A DNA stretch of 64,000 nucleotides from Rotaria sp. Silwood1. Taxonomy: Eukaryota > Rotifera > Eurotatoria > Philodinida > Philodinidae. The stretch is taken from positions 1 to 64,000 of the forward strand of contig CAJNOP010000647.1 in NCBI GenBank assembly GCA_905250075.1, given 5' to 3'. Below are positions 49,052 to 59,479 of the stretch, in pieces. The notes beneath the pieces are model-generated. The model was given only the letters and a program-made list of their open reading frames with translations, was not told where the DNA came from and made no database searches. The translations under genes and the position numbers were made by a program. Numbering within the stretch: the stretch's first letter is position 1; every line of letters begins with the position of its first letter.

Positions 49052-50833
49052 AAATTTTTCTTTTGAATTGTTTTTTTAACATATGATAGAATACGAAACA
49101 GTTTTTGATCTCTTTCAATGACTTAATATAAATCTTTTCAATAGGTTAACATATTACTCTCAGTCATAAGAAAAAGTGTTTATCATTTCGAGGATTATAT
49201 TTGACAAGTATTCAACAACTTAATGTAACTTAACTTGACTTTGAAAAGTTCATATAAAAGATGTTTGGTTTCTACAAGATCCTGGTTTATGCTAGAGACA
49301 ACTCTAATACTAACAAACGAAATAATAATGAGTGTTCTACATAGTTATACTCAATAACGAAATGTATCTTTTAAATATTGAAACGAATAATATGAAATTT
49401 TTTTCATTTGTTACCGAATAGTAAATGAATCTATTCTCTTAGATATTTGATATCAATGATGACAATTACCATTGTTCGAAAATTACATATATTCTATTGA
49501 GTTTTCAGTTAAAAAGATTTTATATGCAAAAACTTTTCCAACATCGACTGATCGTTATTTGGCTTTTTTCTAATATCAAATGAAATAGTAATATCAAATT
49601 AACCAATGTTCACTGAGAGATTTCTAGAAAAAAAATCTACAGTTGATTAGCATGCTGTTCTTATCTGCACGACTCTTCTTTATGAAAATATAATGTGATT
49701 TCCAGGATTCTTGATGAGAAAGTGTCGTAACGTAGCAACATAATCGTGTAGCTTAGTTTTCGATGAATGTTTAATGTCTTTACAGCATCTATGACGGATA
49801 ATTCTCAAATTCTTTGAAATAGAGCAAAACTGCATTGATTTGTATGAACGTAGATGGTGGTGTGCACCTTTTCTTTATCTAAACCATACCCACATCCATA
49901 ATTGGGAAGTGTCTGTAGTGTTCCTTCTATGTTAGAAAAAAAGTAGACACAAAGATATTATAGCACCAAAAACTCATTTGGATTTTCTCAGTCATTGATT
50001 TTGCTCTGTTAAGAAACTTAATCGAATGAGTGATGCGTTGTTTAATTTTTTTTAAATCGCTATTGCTGATTATAATTATTTTAATAATTCGCTTTAAAAA
50101 CTTGTGAGAGAATTCTAGACTTAACGGAACAAATCATCTGACGTAAATGATCAAAATTGATTCAGACAAATGACCTTGGAAGCGAATTGAATCGCTTGGG
50201 TGGATAGAAGACGGACGACGTATTCTCAAATTGAATTTTTTCTTGTCTGGATGTTTCTTCTGTATATCTTGGACTGTCATTTCAAGATGATTTTCATCTG
50301 TTATGACAACTCCTAGAGAGTCTTATTCTATTTAGATAATAGATTTATAATTTCTAGCAAATCTTGATGTGTCTACTTCATTACATGTGTTGGACAAGCG
50401 ATCATCATCTAAAGTTGGATTACATCGAACAACAGTGTATTTCTACTTTTTGTTTGTTGAACACTAATATTTGACAATAATCACTATTTCCATGAAAAAT
50501 TATTTTATATTCGTAAATAAATATAAAAATAAAAAAAGGAATCGTCTCAAGCTTTAGTTGATCTTCTTCCCAAAACAGTTCCAGATGTATCTAATAGACC
50601 TGCTAAAACGATAATGATACTCTTTCTATCTGAAAGAATTTGATGCGAGTTTTGATCTTGATGATCAATCTGTTGTTGACAAATCTAAGTGCTCCTAGCG
50701 AGCATACAAATTGGATTTTATCTGAAGACATCACACGAAGCATAGAGAAAAAGAGAGAGATTGCATTTGAGTAATTCTATTATGATTGAAGAAGAATTGT
50801 GCACATGCTTATTTGATTTTTATAAAGACAAAG
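49052..50833. other. Intergenic between dynein and 7TM receptor genes
   Basis: About 1.8 kb of AT-rich sequence with no open frame of note. It holds the dynein 3' end and the receptor promoter, neither sharply defined. Confidence 0.4.
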
Positions 50834-51799
50834 ATGTCAGTCTTTGAAGCAGCTCTTCAGATCAAATTTTGGAGTCCGATTATTTTATTTTCAATTGGAG
50901 CTCCAGGAGCGTTTCTCAATGCAATAATATTCATGGGCATAAAAACATTTCGTCAATCTCCATTGGTATTTTATGTTGTGGGACAATCATTAGCCGATGT
51001 GAATGTTTTGTTGATCGTACTTCTTCAAATTATTCCATACACATCAATATCGGTTTCATCTATTGCTTGTAAGTTAATGGTATTTTTTATGCAAATGATG
51101 ACAACTGTTGCAATGAGTTTTCTTTGTTTGTCTGCATTTGATCGTTGGGCATCTACATCTCAATTGGCTCGCATACGTCAATTAAGTTCGATTCGTGTAG
51201 CTTGCTGTCTCTTTCCAATTCCATTTATTCTTTGGTCATTTGTGAATATTCCTTTTCTTATTTATTGTGATATTGTACCACCAATATACATTTGTTGGTT
51301 CACAAACGATCTCTTTATGCGAATAGGAGTTCTTTTTTTATCTCCAATTCTTATTGTTTTTCTTCCTCTACTTATTCTAATATTGTTTGGATTATTGACA
51401 TATCGTAATATTCGTCTTGTAACTCATATTCGTCAACAACCAAATCAAACTCGAATGTCAACATGGGAACACCAAATGACAAGAATGATGTTAATTCAAA
51501 CTCTTCTAAGTATATTTTTCACACTTCCTCGAGCTATTTATGTCGTTTATTCAATTGCCACAATTGATGAGAGTACAACGAGAAGTTTCGAGCAAATGTC
51601 TATTTTACTTCTCGTAGATCAATTGACTGCTTCTATCACTTCTATGAATTTCGCTTCATCTTTTTACATATTCCTTATTTCATCATCGCGTTTTCGACAA
51701 ACGATTCAAATATATTTGAAATATCGATTCAATATGGGACACCGTCAAATAGCTCCAATGAACATATTACTCACAGCACCAACACTTACTGATCGATAG
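50834..51799 (+). CDS. Rhodopsin-type seven-transmembrane receptor, intronless
   Basis: 321 residues from the first ATG (50834); an in-frame TTG lies upstream, but ATG gives the normal short extracellular N-terminus. TM1 about 13-36, TM2 44-68, TM3 78-102, TM4 119-143, TM5 162-190, TM6 217-241, TM7 252-282. C79 at TM3 and C145 or C154 in loop 2 can form the conserved disulfide. FDRW (102-105) replaces DRY, and NFASSFYIF (272-280) stands in for NPxxY. It belongs to the large family of peptide/chemosensory-type receptors expanded in rotifers; ligand unknown. It differs from the 12.4-14.1 kb receptor in lacking an intron and in its loop sequences, so the two are not a recent tandem duplicate. 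Confidence 0.88.
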   Translation: MSVFEAALQIKFWSPIILFSIGAPGAFLNAIIFMGIKTFRQSPLVFYVVGQSLADVNVLLIVLLQIIPYTSISVSSIACKLMVFFMQMMTTVAMSFLCLSAFDRWASTSQLARIRQLSSIRVACCLFPIPFILWSFVNIPFLIYCDIVPPIYICWFTNDLFMRIGVLFLSPILIVFLPLLILILFGLLTYRNIRLVTHIRQQPNQTRMSTWEHQMTRMMLIQTLLSIFFTLPRAIYVVYSIATIDESTTRSFEQMSILLLVDQLTASITSMNFASSFYIFLISSSRFRQTIQIYLKYRFNMGHRQIAPMNILLTAPTLTDR

Positions 51800-51915
51800 A
51801 CTAGAATAGATATTGTTCTCCCAATTGTTTAAATTGAACATTTTGACAATCATCTATGAAGTCCTCACTGCTCACGAGATTTTTCTTTTTGAAACTTGTA
51901 TCTCTTTAAATTCCA

Positions 51916-51921
51916 AATAAA
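51916..51921 (+). promoter_or_regulatory. Poly(A) signal AATAAA
   Basis: An AATAAA 117 bases after the stop of the 7TM receptor gene is the first such signal downstream. Confidence 0.5.
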
Positions 51922-52439
51922 AGTTTTCCAAACATTGAGATACATCATCTATTAAATGATGTTAAAATTGTTCTTTGATGTGAATCAAGTGATATAAATG
52001 AATCATTCTGCTAGACTATTGTTCATACTAGAGTATAATGAACAAAAACGACATTATTGTTTCGATCACAATTTGGAACGAGCTTTGTGCAGAAAAGACA
52101 CAATAAGATTCGAATATTATTTTCGATTAGTGATTCAAACGATTATTTGACGATTCTCTTCGATCTTTTCAACGAAAAACACATACTTGAAGTCATGCCG
52201 TCGTGAAAGTATCAAACTCAGAAATTTTTCGGTAGCCAGTAACTGCTAAAATGATGCGTTATGTGACGATGACTTCTCGGCTGTAACAAACTTCTATTCC
52301 GATTAGGTCATACTTGAAATTGATGCATCCCTAGTAACAACTCTTGTAGTAAGTCCTGATCGATGAACGGTGCACTGATGATATTGTATTATCAATACTA
52401 AGGAGATACCGGTAAACCACCGTCAATGTTGCACCCCCA
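51922..52439. other. Intergenic, no supported feature
   Basis: About 0.5 kb between the receptor 3' end and the tandem repeat block. No open frame or repeat was recognised. Confidence 0.4.
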
Positions 52440-53220
52440 GTTGCATCGATAGCGTCTTCCTTTTCTTACTGTCTATGGAAAATTACAAGTGCGCAACTCG
52501 GCAAAAAGAGTTGTTTTTTTCTGCACATAACAGATACTAAAAGTAATTATCTTTGACGGTTCGACTGTGAGACTCTTCACTTTTCTTCTATCAAGAAATG
52601 TTACAAGCAGGCAGCACCTGAGAAAAGTTTTTTTTCTGCATATTTTAGGCACTATTTGCAGTTACATGCGACGATTTCATTGAAACACTCTTCATTTTTC
52701 TTATGTCAATCAAAAATTAGAAGCAGCTAGAAGAGCGAGGATAATTATTCTTTTTCTATCTATAATGGACACCGAAAGATTTTTTTTCCTTCTTTCGATC
52801 TGTGAAAGACTCCAACCAAACGATGCAGTCAAGGAACTTTGATCAAAATATTATTCTTTTTCCTTCTATTTATGAAAAATTACAAGCAGGCGACCGAACG
52901 AAAAAAAAATCATTTTCCTTCACAAAACAGAACAGATAGCGACAGCAATCACTTATGATGATTTGATTGAAAGATTCTTCTCTTTCTTTCTGCCTGTGGG
53001 AAATTCCAAGCATAGAACGCAGCGGAAAAGAAAATTTTTCTGCATGTAACATAGCCGAAAAGCAGTCATTTGTGACGGTTTGAAGGAATCATTGTTCTCT
53101 TTCTTTCTGTCGTTAAAAAAATTACAACCAGAGAAAACGACGAACAAAATCATTTTTTCATTATTACATCGAATAGAGAGCGAAAGGAGTTACCCATGAC
53201 TGTTTGACTGAAATTAGGGA
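52440..53220 (+). repeat. Diverged tandem repeat, period about 118 bp
   Basis: A recurring pattern runs: pyrimidine-rich TTTTCTTNCTGTC, a GAAAAATTACAAGCAGGCG-like block, a run of A and T, TTTTCTGCATNTAACA, then GTGACGGTTTGATTGAAAGACTCTTC. Starts of the pyrimidine block lie near 52460, 52579, 52696, 52859, 52984 and 53101, mostly 117-125 bp apart, with a disturbed stretch around 52740-52860. Copies are strongly diverged, so the array is old. The short open frames inside it are not genes. Confidence 0.65.
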
Positions 53221-53980
53221 ACTGCGAGACCACCGAGTTTCCGTCTTAATAGAAAATTTTTTCGACTTCCGATCCCAGTTCTCGTTAAGTTTTTCTATAG
53301 GTTTTGATTCCGATTTTTTTTATCGCAAACAAGTAATATTTTGCATTATTACGCCTAATCTTTTGTATTTGTGTTCGTACTTGTAATGAAATTGTTTTTA
53401 TAATATAGAGAAGTACAATAAATATACTTAAGAATTCATACTAGAAGTAGGAAATAGTGACTAAAAAATGTACCATCACAACATTCGTTAAATTGCTATC
53501 GAACCAAATTTATGTGTATTGTAAGAACACGCCTATTTAAAAACATATTAGTAATTGCATGAACGAACCAAGTAAAATATGCACCATGCGCTCAACTGAC
53601 ATCACATTTTCAACAAAATTTTTGTTGGTGCACAGTTCCAAGTGAGATGTAAAATTACCAAAAAGTTTAGCTTCTAAAACCGTTCGTTTGTTGAGATATT
53701 AAATCTACAACTGAGGCACTCTCGAATGATAATTTAGGCTAAGAGTGTAGGTGTAGATATGTTCGTACGAATGATCCAAACTCATCGAAGCAATTTTCTT
53801 TCATTGACTTATATAATAATAGTCTATTTTATGCGTCAGCACAACTATGTACCACTAGCAATATTATAGAAGAGCAAAGACCAACGGTACATATATGTGT
53901 ATTACACTTTTGTGGAGAACAGTACCTACGTTCGCAACAAATATCTACCACACTCAATTACATTCACTTCACCTATAACC
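53221..53980. other. Intergenic upstream of the F-box pseudogene
   Basis: About 0.75 kb without a supported gene. It precedes the F-box start at 53981 and may include its former promoter. Confidence 0.4.
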
Positions 53981-55095
53981 ATGACGGAAGCAAATCTACT
54001 TCGACTGCCTCAAGAATTGATTCACGGTATTTTTGATCATTGCGACATTCAAACCTTACTTTACTCAATTCGTCCAGCGAGTAAACGCCTATTTGGCTTT
54101 GTCAATTCTTACGATCGATTTGCACTTGACTTCTATTCAAAATCAGGGTCAGGGTTTCAGGACATTCATCGGTTTGCTCATCCGGAGAGAGTCACGACGC
54201 TGAGGATCATACCTATACGTCGACACAACTTATTGAAGTCACTTTTGGACTTTTGCCAATTTAGTAGCCTTCGCTCAGTAATTGTCTATCCTATAAGTGA
54301 CCGGGAGTTGGAATACATCTTAAAACAAATGATATTTCATTCACTTATGTCATTTTCTATCGATCTTCAAGGTAAGAATTCTAGTGAAATATTGTCTCTT
54401 ATATCATCGATGATTGATAATCACCATTTTCGACAACTGCGATTAAAAGGCTAAGCATAATATGGCCATTTGGTTATAGATTGAAACATTTGGACATCGG
54501 TACTTGTAAATATAGCGATTATATTACTATACTAAATAATTTACCATGTTTACGAATATTTCAACTGCAGGACTGTACTATTGACTATGAAAGTGATCAA
54601 ATACGTTCAAGATATCACATGAAAATCAATGCACAATTGAAATCATTAACAATAACAGGGTGCATTCTCTTCATAGATCAAATTGAATTGATCATTTCAG
54701 TGACGTCATCTCTCTTTCATTTGAAATTAGCAAATTCACAGAAGCAATACTTTACCTCAATATTCGACGGCCACTATTGGGAACACTTGATTACAACTAG
54801 ACTGCCTTCATTGGCAAAATTCTAGTTCTTCTTCAGCGTCTCTGCTGAAAACAATAAAATACCCTCTATATACGCATTAGTTCATCCCTTTCAAAAACCA
54901 TTTTGGATAGAGAACAAACACTGCCTTGTCAGTTGTGCTTATGTCCCAGAAGAAAACTCAATCTGGATCTATACGACTTCAATAACGATAACGAATGTCC
55001 ATAATTTGACTAGATGGAAAGTGTCATCAGGAGATAGTGTTCCAAATTTTACTCGACGACCTCTGCATATAGACATTAACGCAATTGAATATGAG
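53981..55095 (+). pseudogene. F-box protein pseudogene (one frameshift, one nonsense codon)
   Basis: The ATG at 53981 opens a protein beginning MTEANLLRLPQELIHGIFDH, a typical F-box (about residues 5-48) of the kind that docks substrates to SCF ubiquitin ligases. It continues as a rotifer-style F-box family body with irregular leucine-rich segments. At about 54446-54450 an A run (AAAAGG) has lost one base relative to the downstream frame, giving a TAA. The continuation RLSIIWPFGYRLKHLDIGTC is clear in the next frame. A TAG at 54823-54825 interrupts that frame, after which 90 codons stay open to 55095, where a GTATGC donor follows. Both lesions argue for a dead gene, although the first is in a homopolymer and could be a sequencing error. 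Confidence 0.75.
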
Positions 55096-55171
55096 GTATG
55101 CATATTGATATCTGTATTCCATAATATCTACACGTTGTTCTACCACTATATTTCTCTAGACCTGTATACAG

Positions 55172-56145
55172 ACGCTCACTAGACTTAGTCTTCGGTGTAA
55201 GAAAATCGGACCCATCGGAGCACGACATATCGCTGATGCTCTCAGCAATAACACGGTGAATTCATTTCCCTAGTCGTCTCTCTTTTGACCATCTGCAATT
55301 TTCACACAGACACTCAAGACACCCGATCTTCACGTCAATCAAATCGGAGATCAATGAGCACAAAATCTCACCAATGCTCTCAAAAACAACACGGTGAATT
55401 CCTTTCCCCAGTCGTCTCTCTTTTGCCCATCTGCACTTTTCACACAGCCACTCACCATACTCAACCTTCAATGTAATGAAATCAGGTCAACTGGGGAACA
55501 ACATCTCGCCAGTGCTCTCAGTAACAACACCGTGAATACCTTCTCTATTCATCTCTCTTTTGACCATCTGCACTTTTCATATAGATACTCACTTCACTCG
55601 GCCTTGCAATGAATCAAAACAGAGATCAAGGGGCACAACATTTTGCTAATGCTCTCAGAAACAACATCGTGAATCACATTCTCTACTCATCTTTCGCTTG
55701 ATTCTATGCAATTTTCACACAGACACTCACCACACTCCAGCTTCATTATAAGAAAATCGGAGATCAAGGGGCACAACATCTTGCCAATGCTCTGAGAAAC
55801 AACATCGTAAATATCATTCTCTACTCATCTTTCTCTTGACTATATGTAATTCCTACACAGACACTCATCACACTCCACCTTCAATGTAATGAAGTCGGAG
55901 TTCAGGGAGCACAACATCTTGCCGATGCTCTCAAAGACCACACGGTGAGCTTTATTCTCTGCTCATCTGTTTTTTGACTATGTGTATTTTTCACACAGAC
56001 ACTCATCATACTCAACCTTCGATACAATCAAATCGGGCCCACTGGGGCACAACATCTCGCCAGTGCTCTCAGAGACAACACTGTGAGGATTGTGCTGTTT
56101 CTAGCTGAGGAGGCTAACGAGTTGTTTTCTTTTTCTGTCGTGTAG
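55172..56145 (+). repeat. 138-bp tandem repeat (84-nt exon plus 54-nt intron)
   Basis: Exon starts are spaced 138, 138, 137, 138, 138, 138 and 147 bp. The intron sequence is conserved as well as the exon (a CTCTCTTTTGACCATCTGCA-like stretch, then TTTTCACACAG), so the whole exon-intron unit was duplicated in tandem. Confidence 0.9.
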
Positions 56146-56244
56146 ACACTGAACGAGTTGTGCTTGGCGTCTTGTCCTGGCATTTCAGTGGTTGTTGAAG
56201 AACAGTTGAAAAAGCAAGACAATCGAATCTCATTTGATCATTGA
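55172..56244 (+). pseudogene. Leucine-rich-repeat array, eight exons, one nonsense codon
   Basis: Exons 55172-55255, 55310-55393, 55448-55531, 55585-55668, 55723-55806, 55861-55944 and 55999-56082 are each exactly 84 nt. Each encodes one 28-residue repeat of the ribonuclease-inhibitor/NLRC3 type (LTTLxLxxNxIGxxGAQHLAxALxNNT). The last exon 56146-56244 (TLNELCLASC to TGA) ends the protein. Introns are 53-54 nt, the last 63 nt, all GT-AG. Such repeats form curved protein-binding solenoids. Exon 2 has a TGA (55355-55357) where GGA is expected, so this copy is probably non-functional. The array starts in the phase left by the donor at 55096, so it may be the tail of the F-box gene, or of another LRR gene whose 5' part is lost. 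Confidence 0.75.
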
Positions 56245-56247
56245 TGA

Positions 56248-56253
56248 AATAAA
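56248..56253 (+). promoter_or_regulatory. Poly(A) signal AATAAA
   Basis: An AATAAA begins 4 bases after the LRR stop codon at 56242-56244, which supports that codon as a natural gene end. Confidence 0.55.
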
Positions 56254-58862
56254 GCACTGTATTTAATTTAGTGAAAAATGAGACTCGTCCGTGAGACTCA
56301 GAAGACTTTCGAGAACATCGATGACCTCATAGATGGCACACTAGACCGTCCACGTGTCACCGTTTACCCAGATGTGAGTGTGAGTCTTCTCTGCACCCAT
56401 ACTCACATCTTTTCCATTTTCACTCGTTGCACAAATGATAAACAGCACATCTGTGCGCATGAAACTCTCCTGTACTACGTAATCAGTTTACATATGGTCA
56501 TAAATGAATTGTCTTTGTTGAGTCAAAGCAGTCTAGATAACGTAGGCAAACAGATAATCTGGTGTTGGTGCGAATGATTGGGTAAAAGGAGAAGAGATTC
56601 ATACGCACATCTCAAATGAATAAAAAGCTAGCTTTATTACATGATTACGGGTTTTTTGACATTGATGACTTTTAACAATTGTAGGTTGATTTTCTAATGA
56701 AAATCTAGCTGATTGAATAATGGAATAAAATATCGAACGAACATCAACGAGATAAAATACTTCCTGTAAGAATTAAAGCAGTAATTCAAGTCAAAATGAT
56801 AGAGAACAGAATAATTGATTCATTGTTTATGCAAAGACTTGTTCTTAGTATTATCAGCAGCATTTCCAGTGCATATAAATATGATACCCAAAATAAGGTA
56901 TACTATAACTCTATAAACCAATGCACCTATCCATATCCCGACTAACTAATATTTAAAATTGAAATATAGGTTTTCATGTGAACATTCCATTGAACTAGTG
57001 TTCATTCACCAACTTTCTTTTTAGGAATTCTCGACTATCAAGAAAGATAACTGGCATCTCGAAAGAGATAAAATTTTCAACAATTGTTTTTATAAGGATT
57101 TAACTATATCAGATCTTATGTCTTTGAACTTCATTAGTTTTTTGTCGAACATAATATGTTAAATTGGATCAGGAAAGAAAAATATCGGAGTGGTACAGCA
57201 GATACCGATTAATCAATTGATTGTCCATTGTGTTCTATTCCATATGTGCTATCACAGATTATCATGGTTAATTTCTTTGTAAAATTTCTCCCTCTTCCAA
57301 AAATTAAAAAAAAAAACTTTTTGAATGCCATGGTTAAATGTATGACTAACTGCCATCATCTCAGCGTGACAAAGAATCCGTAGAAGTAGACACAATATAA
57401 AACAAAAGATAGAAAACTTCCCTCAAGAGTAAGAAAAGACTTCATTGAACCCGACAACATGCTTTCGATGAATGGAGCAAAGACATTCATGAAAGTAGTA
57501 GCCTAAACAATTCATATATAAAATCAAAGAAAAGCACATGTATAGAAGATACATTGATCAATATTGAAATGTTTTTTATCACTAAGAATATTATTATATA
57601 GACTTTTATAGATTTAGTCAGACCATCAAATAATTATTCATGTGAACTTGAACAAAAAAGTAATTTGTTTTTTAAAATTTCTTCGAAAAATAACTCGTTG
57701 ATCTGTTTGAATATTCATAGACCGATAATCTCAAAATATTATCGATTGATATATCTGATTTATGCATTTGTAATGTTTCTATCAAAAGTCAGTTTTTTAC
57801 AAGCTTTGATTAATATTAATTCTAAATTGTGACAGGAAAATATAGCTCACTAGATCATGTAATTCAATGAATAAGATCTACGTTTTCTTATCAAATGTTG
57901 TTTCTTTTTACCGAAATCTATCAGTCAGATCTATCAATGAGTAAACAAAAAAAATAAAAAACCACATTATTGTTTTCCTATTCTAAATCTAATAAATTGC
58001 GTAAGCGCAGGTCTACATGTGTTACTGTACACTCTTTAAATGATTCGATAGAAACAGCGAACATCTTACGAGATTTTCACTCTAACTTATTCTCTTTTGA
58101 ATCACCCGTCATTTAATATCGTTTTCGATTACGGTTAGGAGCTATTGAATTTTTCAATCAAAGTAACATTAAAACTTTCTTTGAAGCATCATGAAAGACT
58201 GAAGTAAAAAGTTTGAGATGATCATATAGATAGAAATGTTCATGAAGATAATCGATTGTATAAGTAATATATATTAATAGACCCCATATTTGAGCATTAA
58301 ATGAATCACTACTACAAGCTACTAACGTATGGATACTAAAACTGATACCAATGATTAATTGTTAAGCATTGACTTCCACATAGTTAAAAAAGCGGTATTT
58401 TGTTCATCACTAATGTTGGTCACACATAATTATTGTGTCAGAGAAGAAAATATTTCAAAATTGATCTTTAAAATGCCATCAAAATATTGTCATATGTATC
58501 TAATCATTCCATATATACATATAAATATATAATAATGTTTGGATACCATTCACTAGATCAACTTTTAAGTACTATTGTCTCTGAAATAGCATTAAGGTCT
58601 GACAAACGCTATTTTTGGACAATATATTTTGAGTTCAAACCATAAAATTTCGTTTCTTGAAATATTTGAGCCTGTTGAATTAGGTCTATGATATTTTAAT
58701 TGATTATTTGGATATATTATAATATTCATAAAAACCAAAAGCTATGACTGACGATATATATTGATAAATAGATTATTATAACGTTGAATACGACGCGCAT
58801 TAATCGGTTTACTGTGATCAGTCATAATGATTTTTATAGCATATGTGATGATGAAATGAACG
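56254..58862. other. Mostly non-coding; possible orphan exon at 56278-56372
   Basis: At 56278 an ATG opens about 32 codons, with more G/C at third positions than the surroundings, ending at a GTGAGT donor (56373). It could be a first exon, but no downstream exon was found and the product is not recognised. The remaining 2.4 kb is AT-rich with no supported gene or element. Confidence 0.35.
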
Positions 58863-59470
58863 CTAGAATTCAATTATGTATGACCAGGTATCCATACAAA
58901 ACTTAATCAATACGGTTTGTGTATTTGTATATTCTAAGTTGTCCATATCATGTTCGATACAAAGTTTCATTCTATCAATCCATTTGTGAAAGATCTTTTG
59001 GTATTCTTGAATAAGTATTGAATTGAACTTCTTGGTTGTTGCTTTACCTAAATTTGTAGCATGCGGAGATATATCAAGACTATGTTTCAAACAAACGATC
59101 AACTGAAGATTCGAAAGAACAAAGTTAGGCGTGCATGTTAGATGCAACAAAACTTATGTGTTTTTTCTTGAAGATAATTAAGGTTGAGAACAATATCTTG
59201 TATATGTATTTTTGCATTTCTATAACGCAAAATGATGCTATGTGTTCTTAATGATGCTTTTTCTGATGTAAACTTTTGGCTAATCTTTTCAAGTATTCAT
59301 CACGATAGTTCATATGATAGCTTTATTTAAAATAGTGTCAATACAAGCAAAACTAATATGCGGAGCACCATTCACTAGATCTTTATTAACATCAATATGT
59401 TGTTCAATAATAGTAGTTATGCTACCGCCACTTCAAGCATCATCTTCCAACAGCTCTCGTTCGCTTGCAA
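58863..59470 (-). pseudogene. Decayed protein-coding remnant, possibly mariner-type transposase
   Basis: On the minus strand, broken frames with coding character are visible: ELLEDDA, a stop, then SGGSITTIIEQHIDVNKDLV (59450-59370), a stretch to NKAII, and after frame changes a 95-codon open frame (59150-58863) containing FHKWIDRMKLCIEHDMDNLE. The first pattern recalls the LEDDxRSGRP segment of mariner transposases, and the second their C-terminal RWxKCIxxxGDYxE. The match is weak and the distance between the two is shorter than in an intact transposase. It could equally be another dead gene. Confidence 0.3.
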
Positions 59471-59479
59471 ATCGATAAA

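Noticed and set aside
50786-50833. Upstream extension of the 7TM receptor to a TTG codon
   Set aside because: No ATG; the added residues are not typical of a receptor N-terminus, while ATG at 50834 gives a normal start.
56278-56577. 99-codon open frame as a gene
   Set aside because: Only the first 32 codons look coding, and a GT donor follows; the remainder reads through likely non-coding sequence and no second exon was found.
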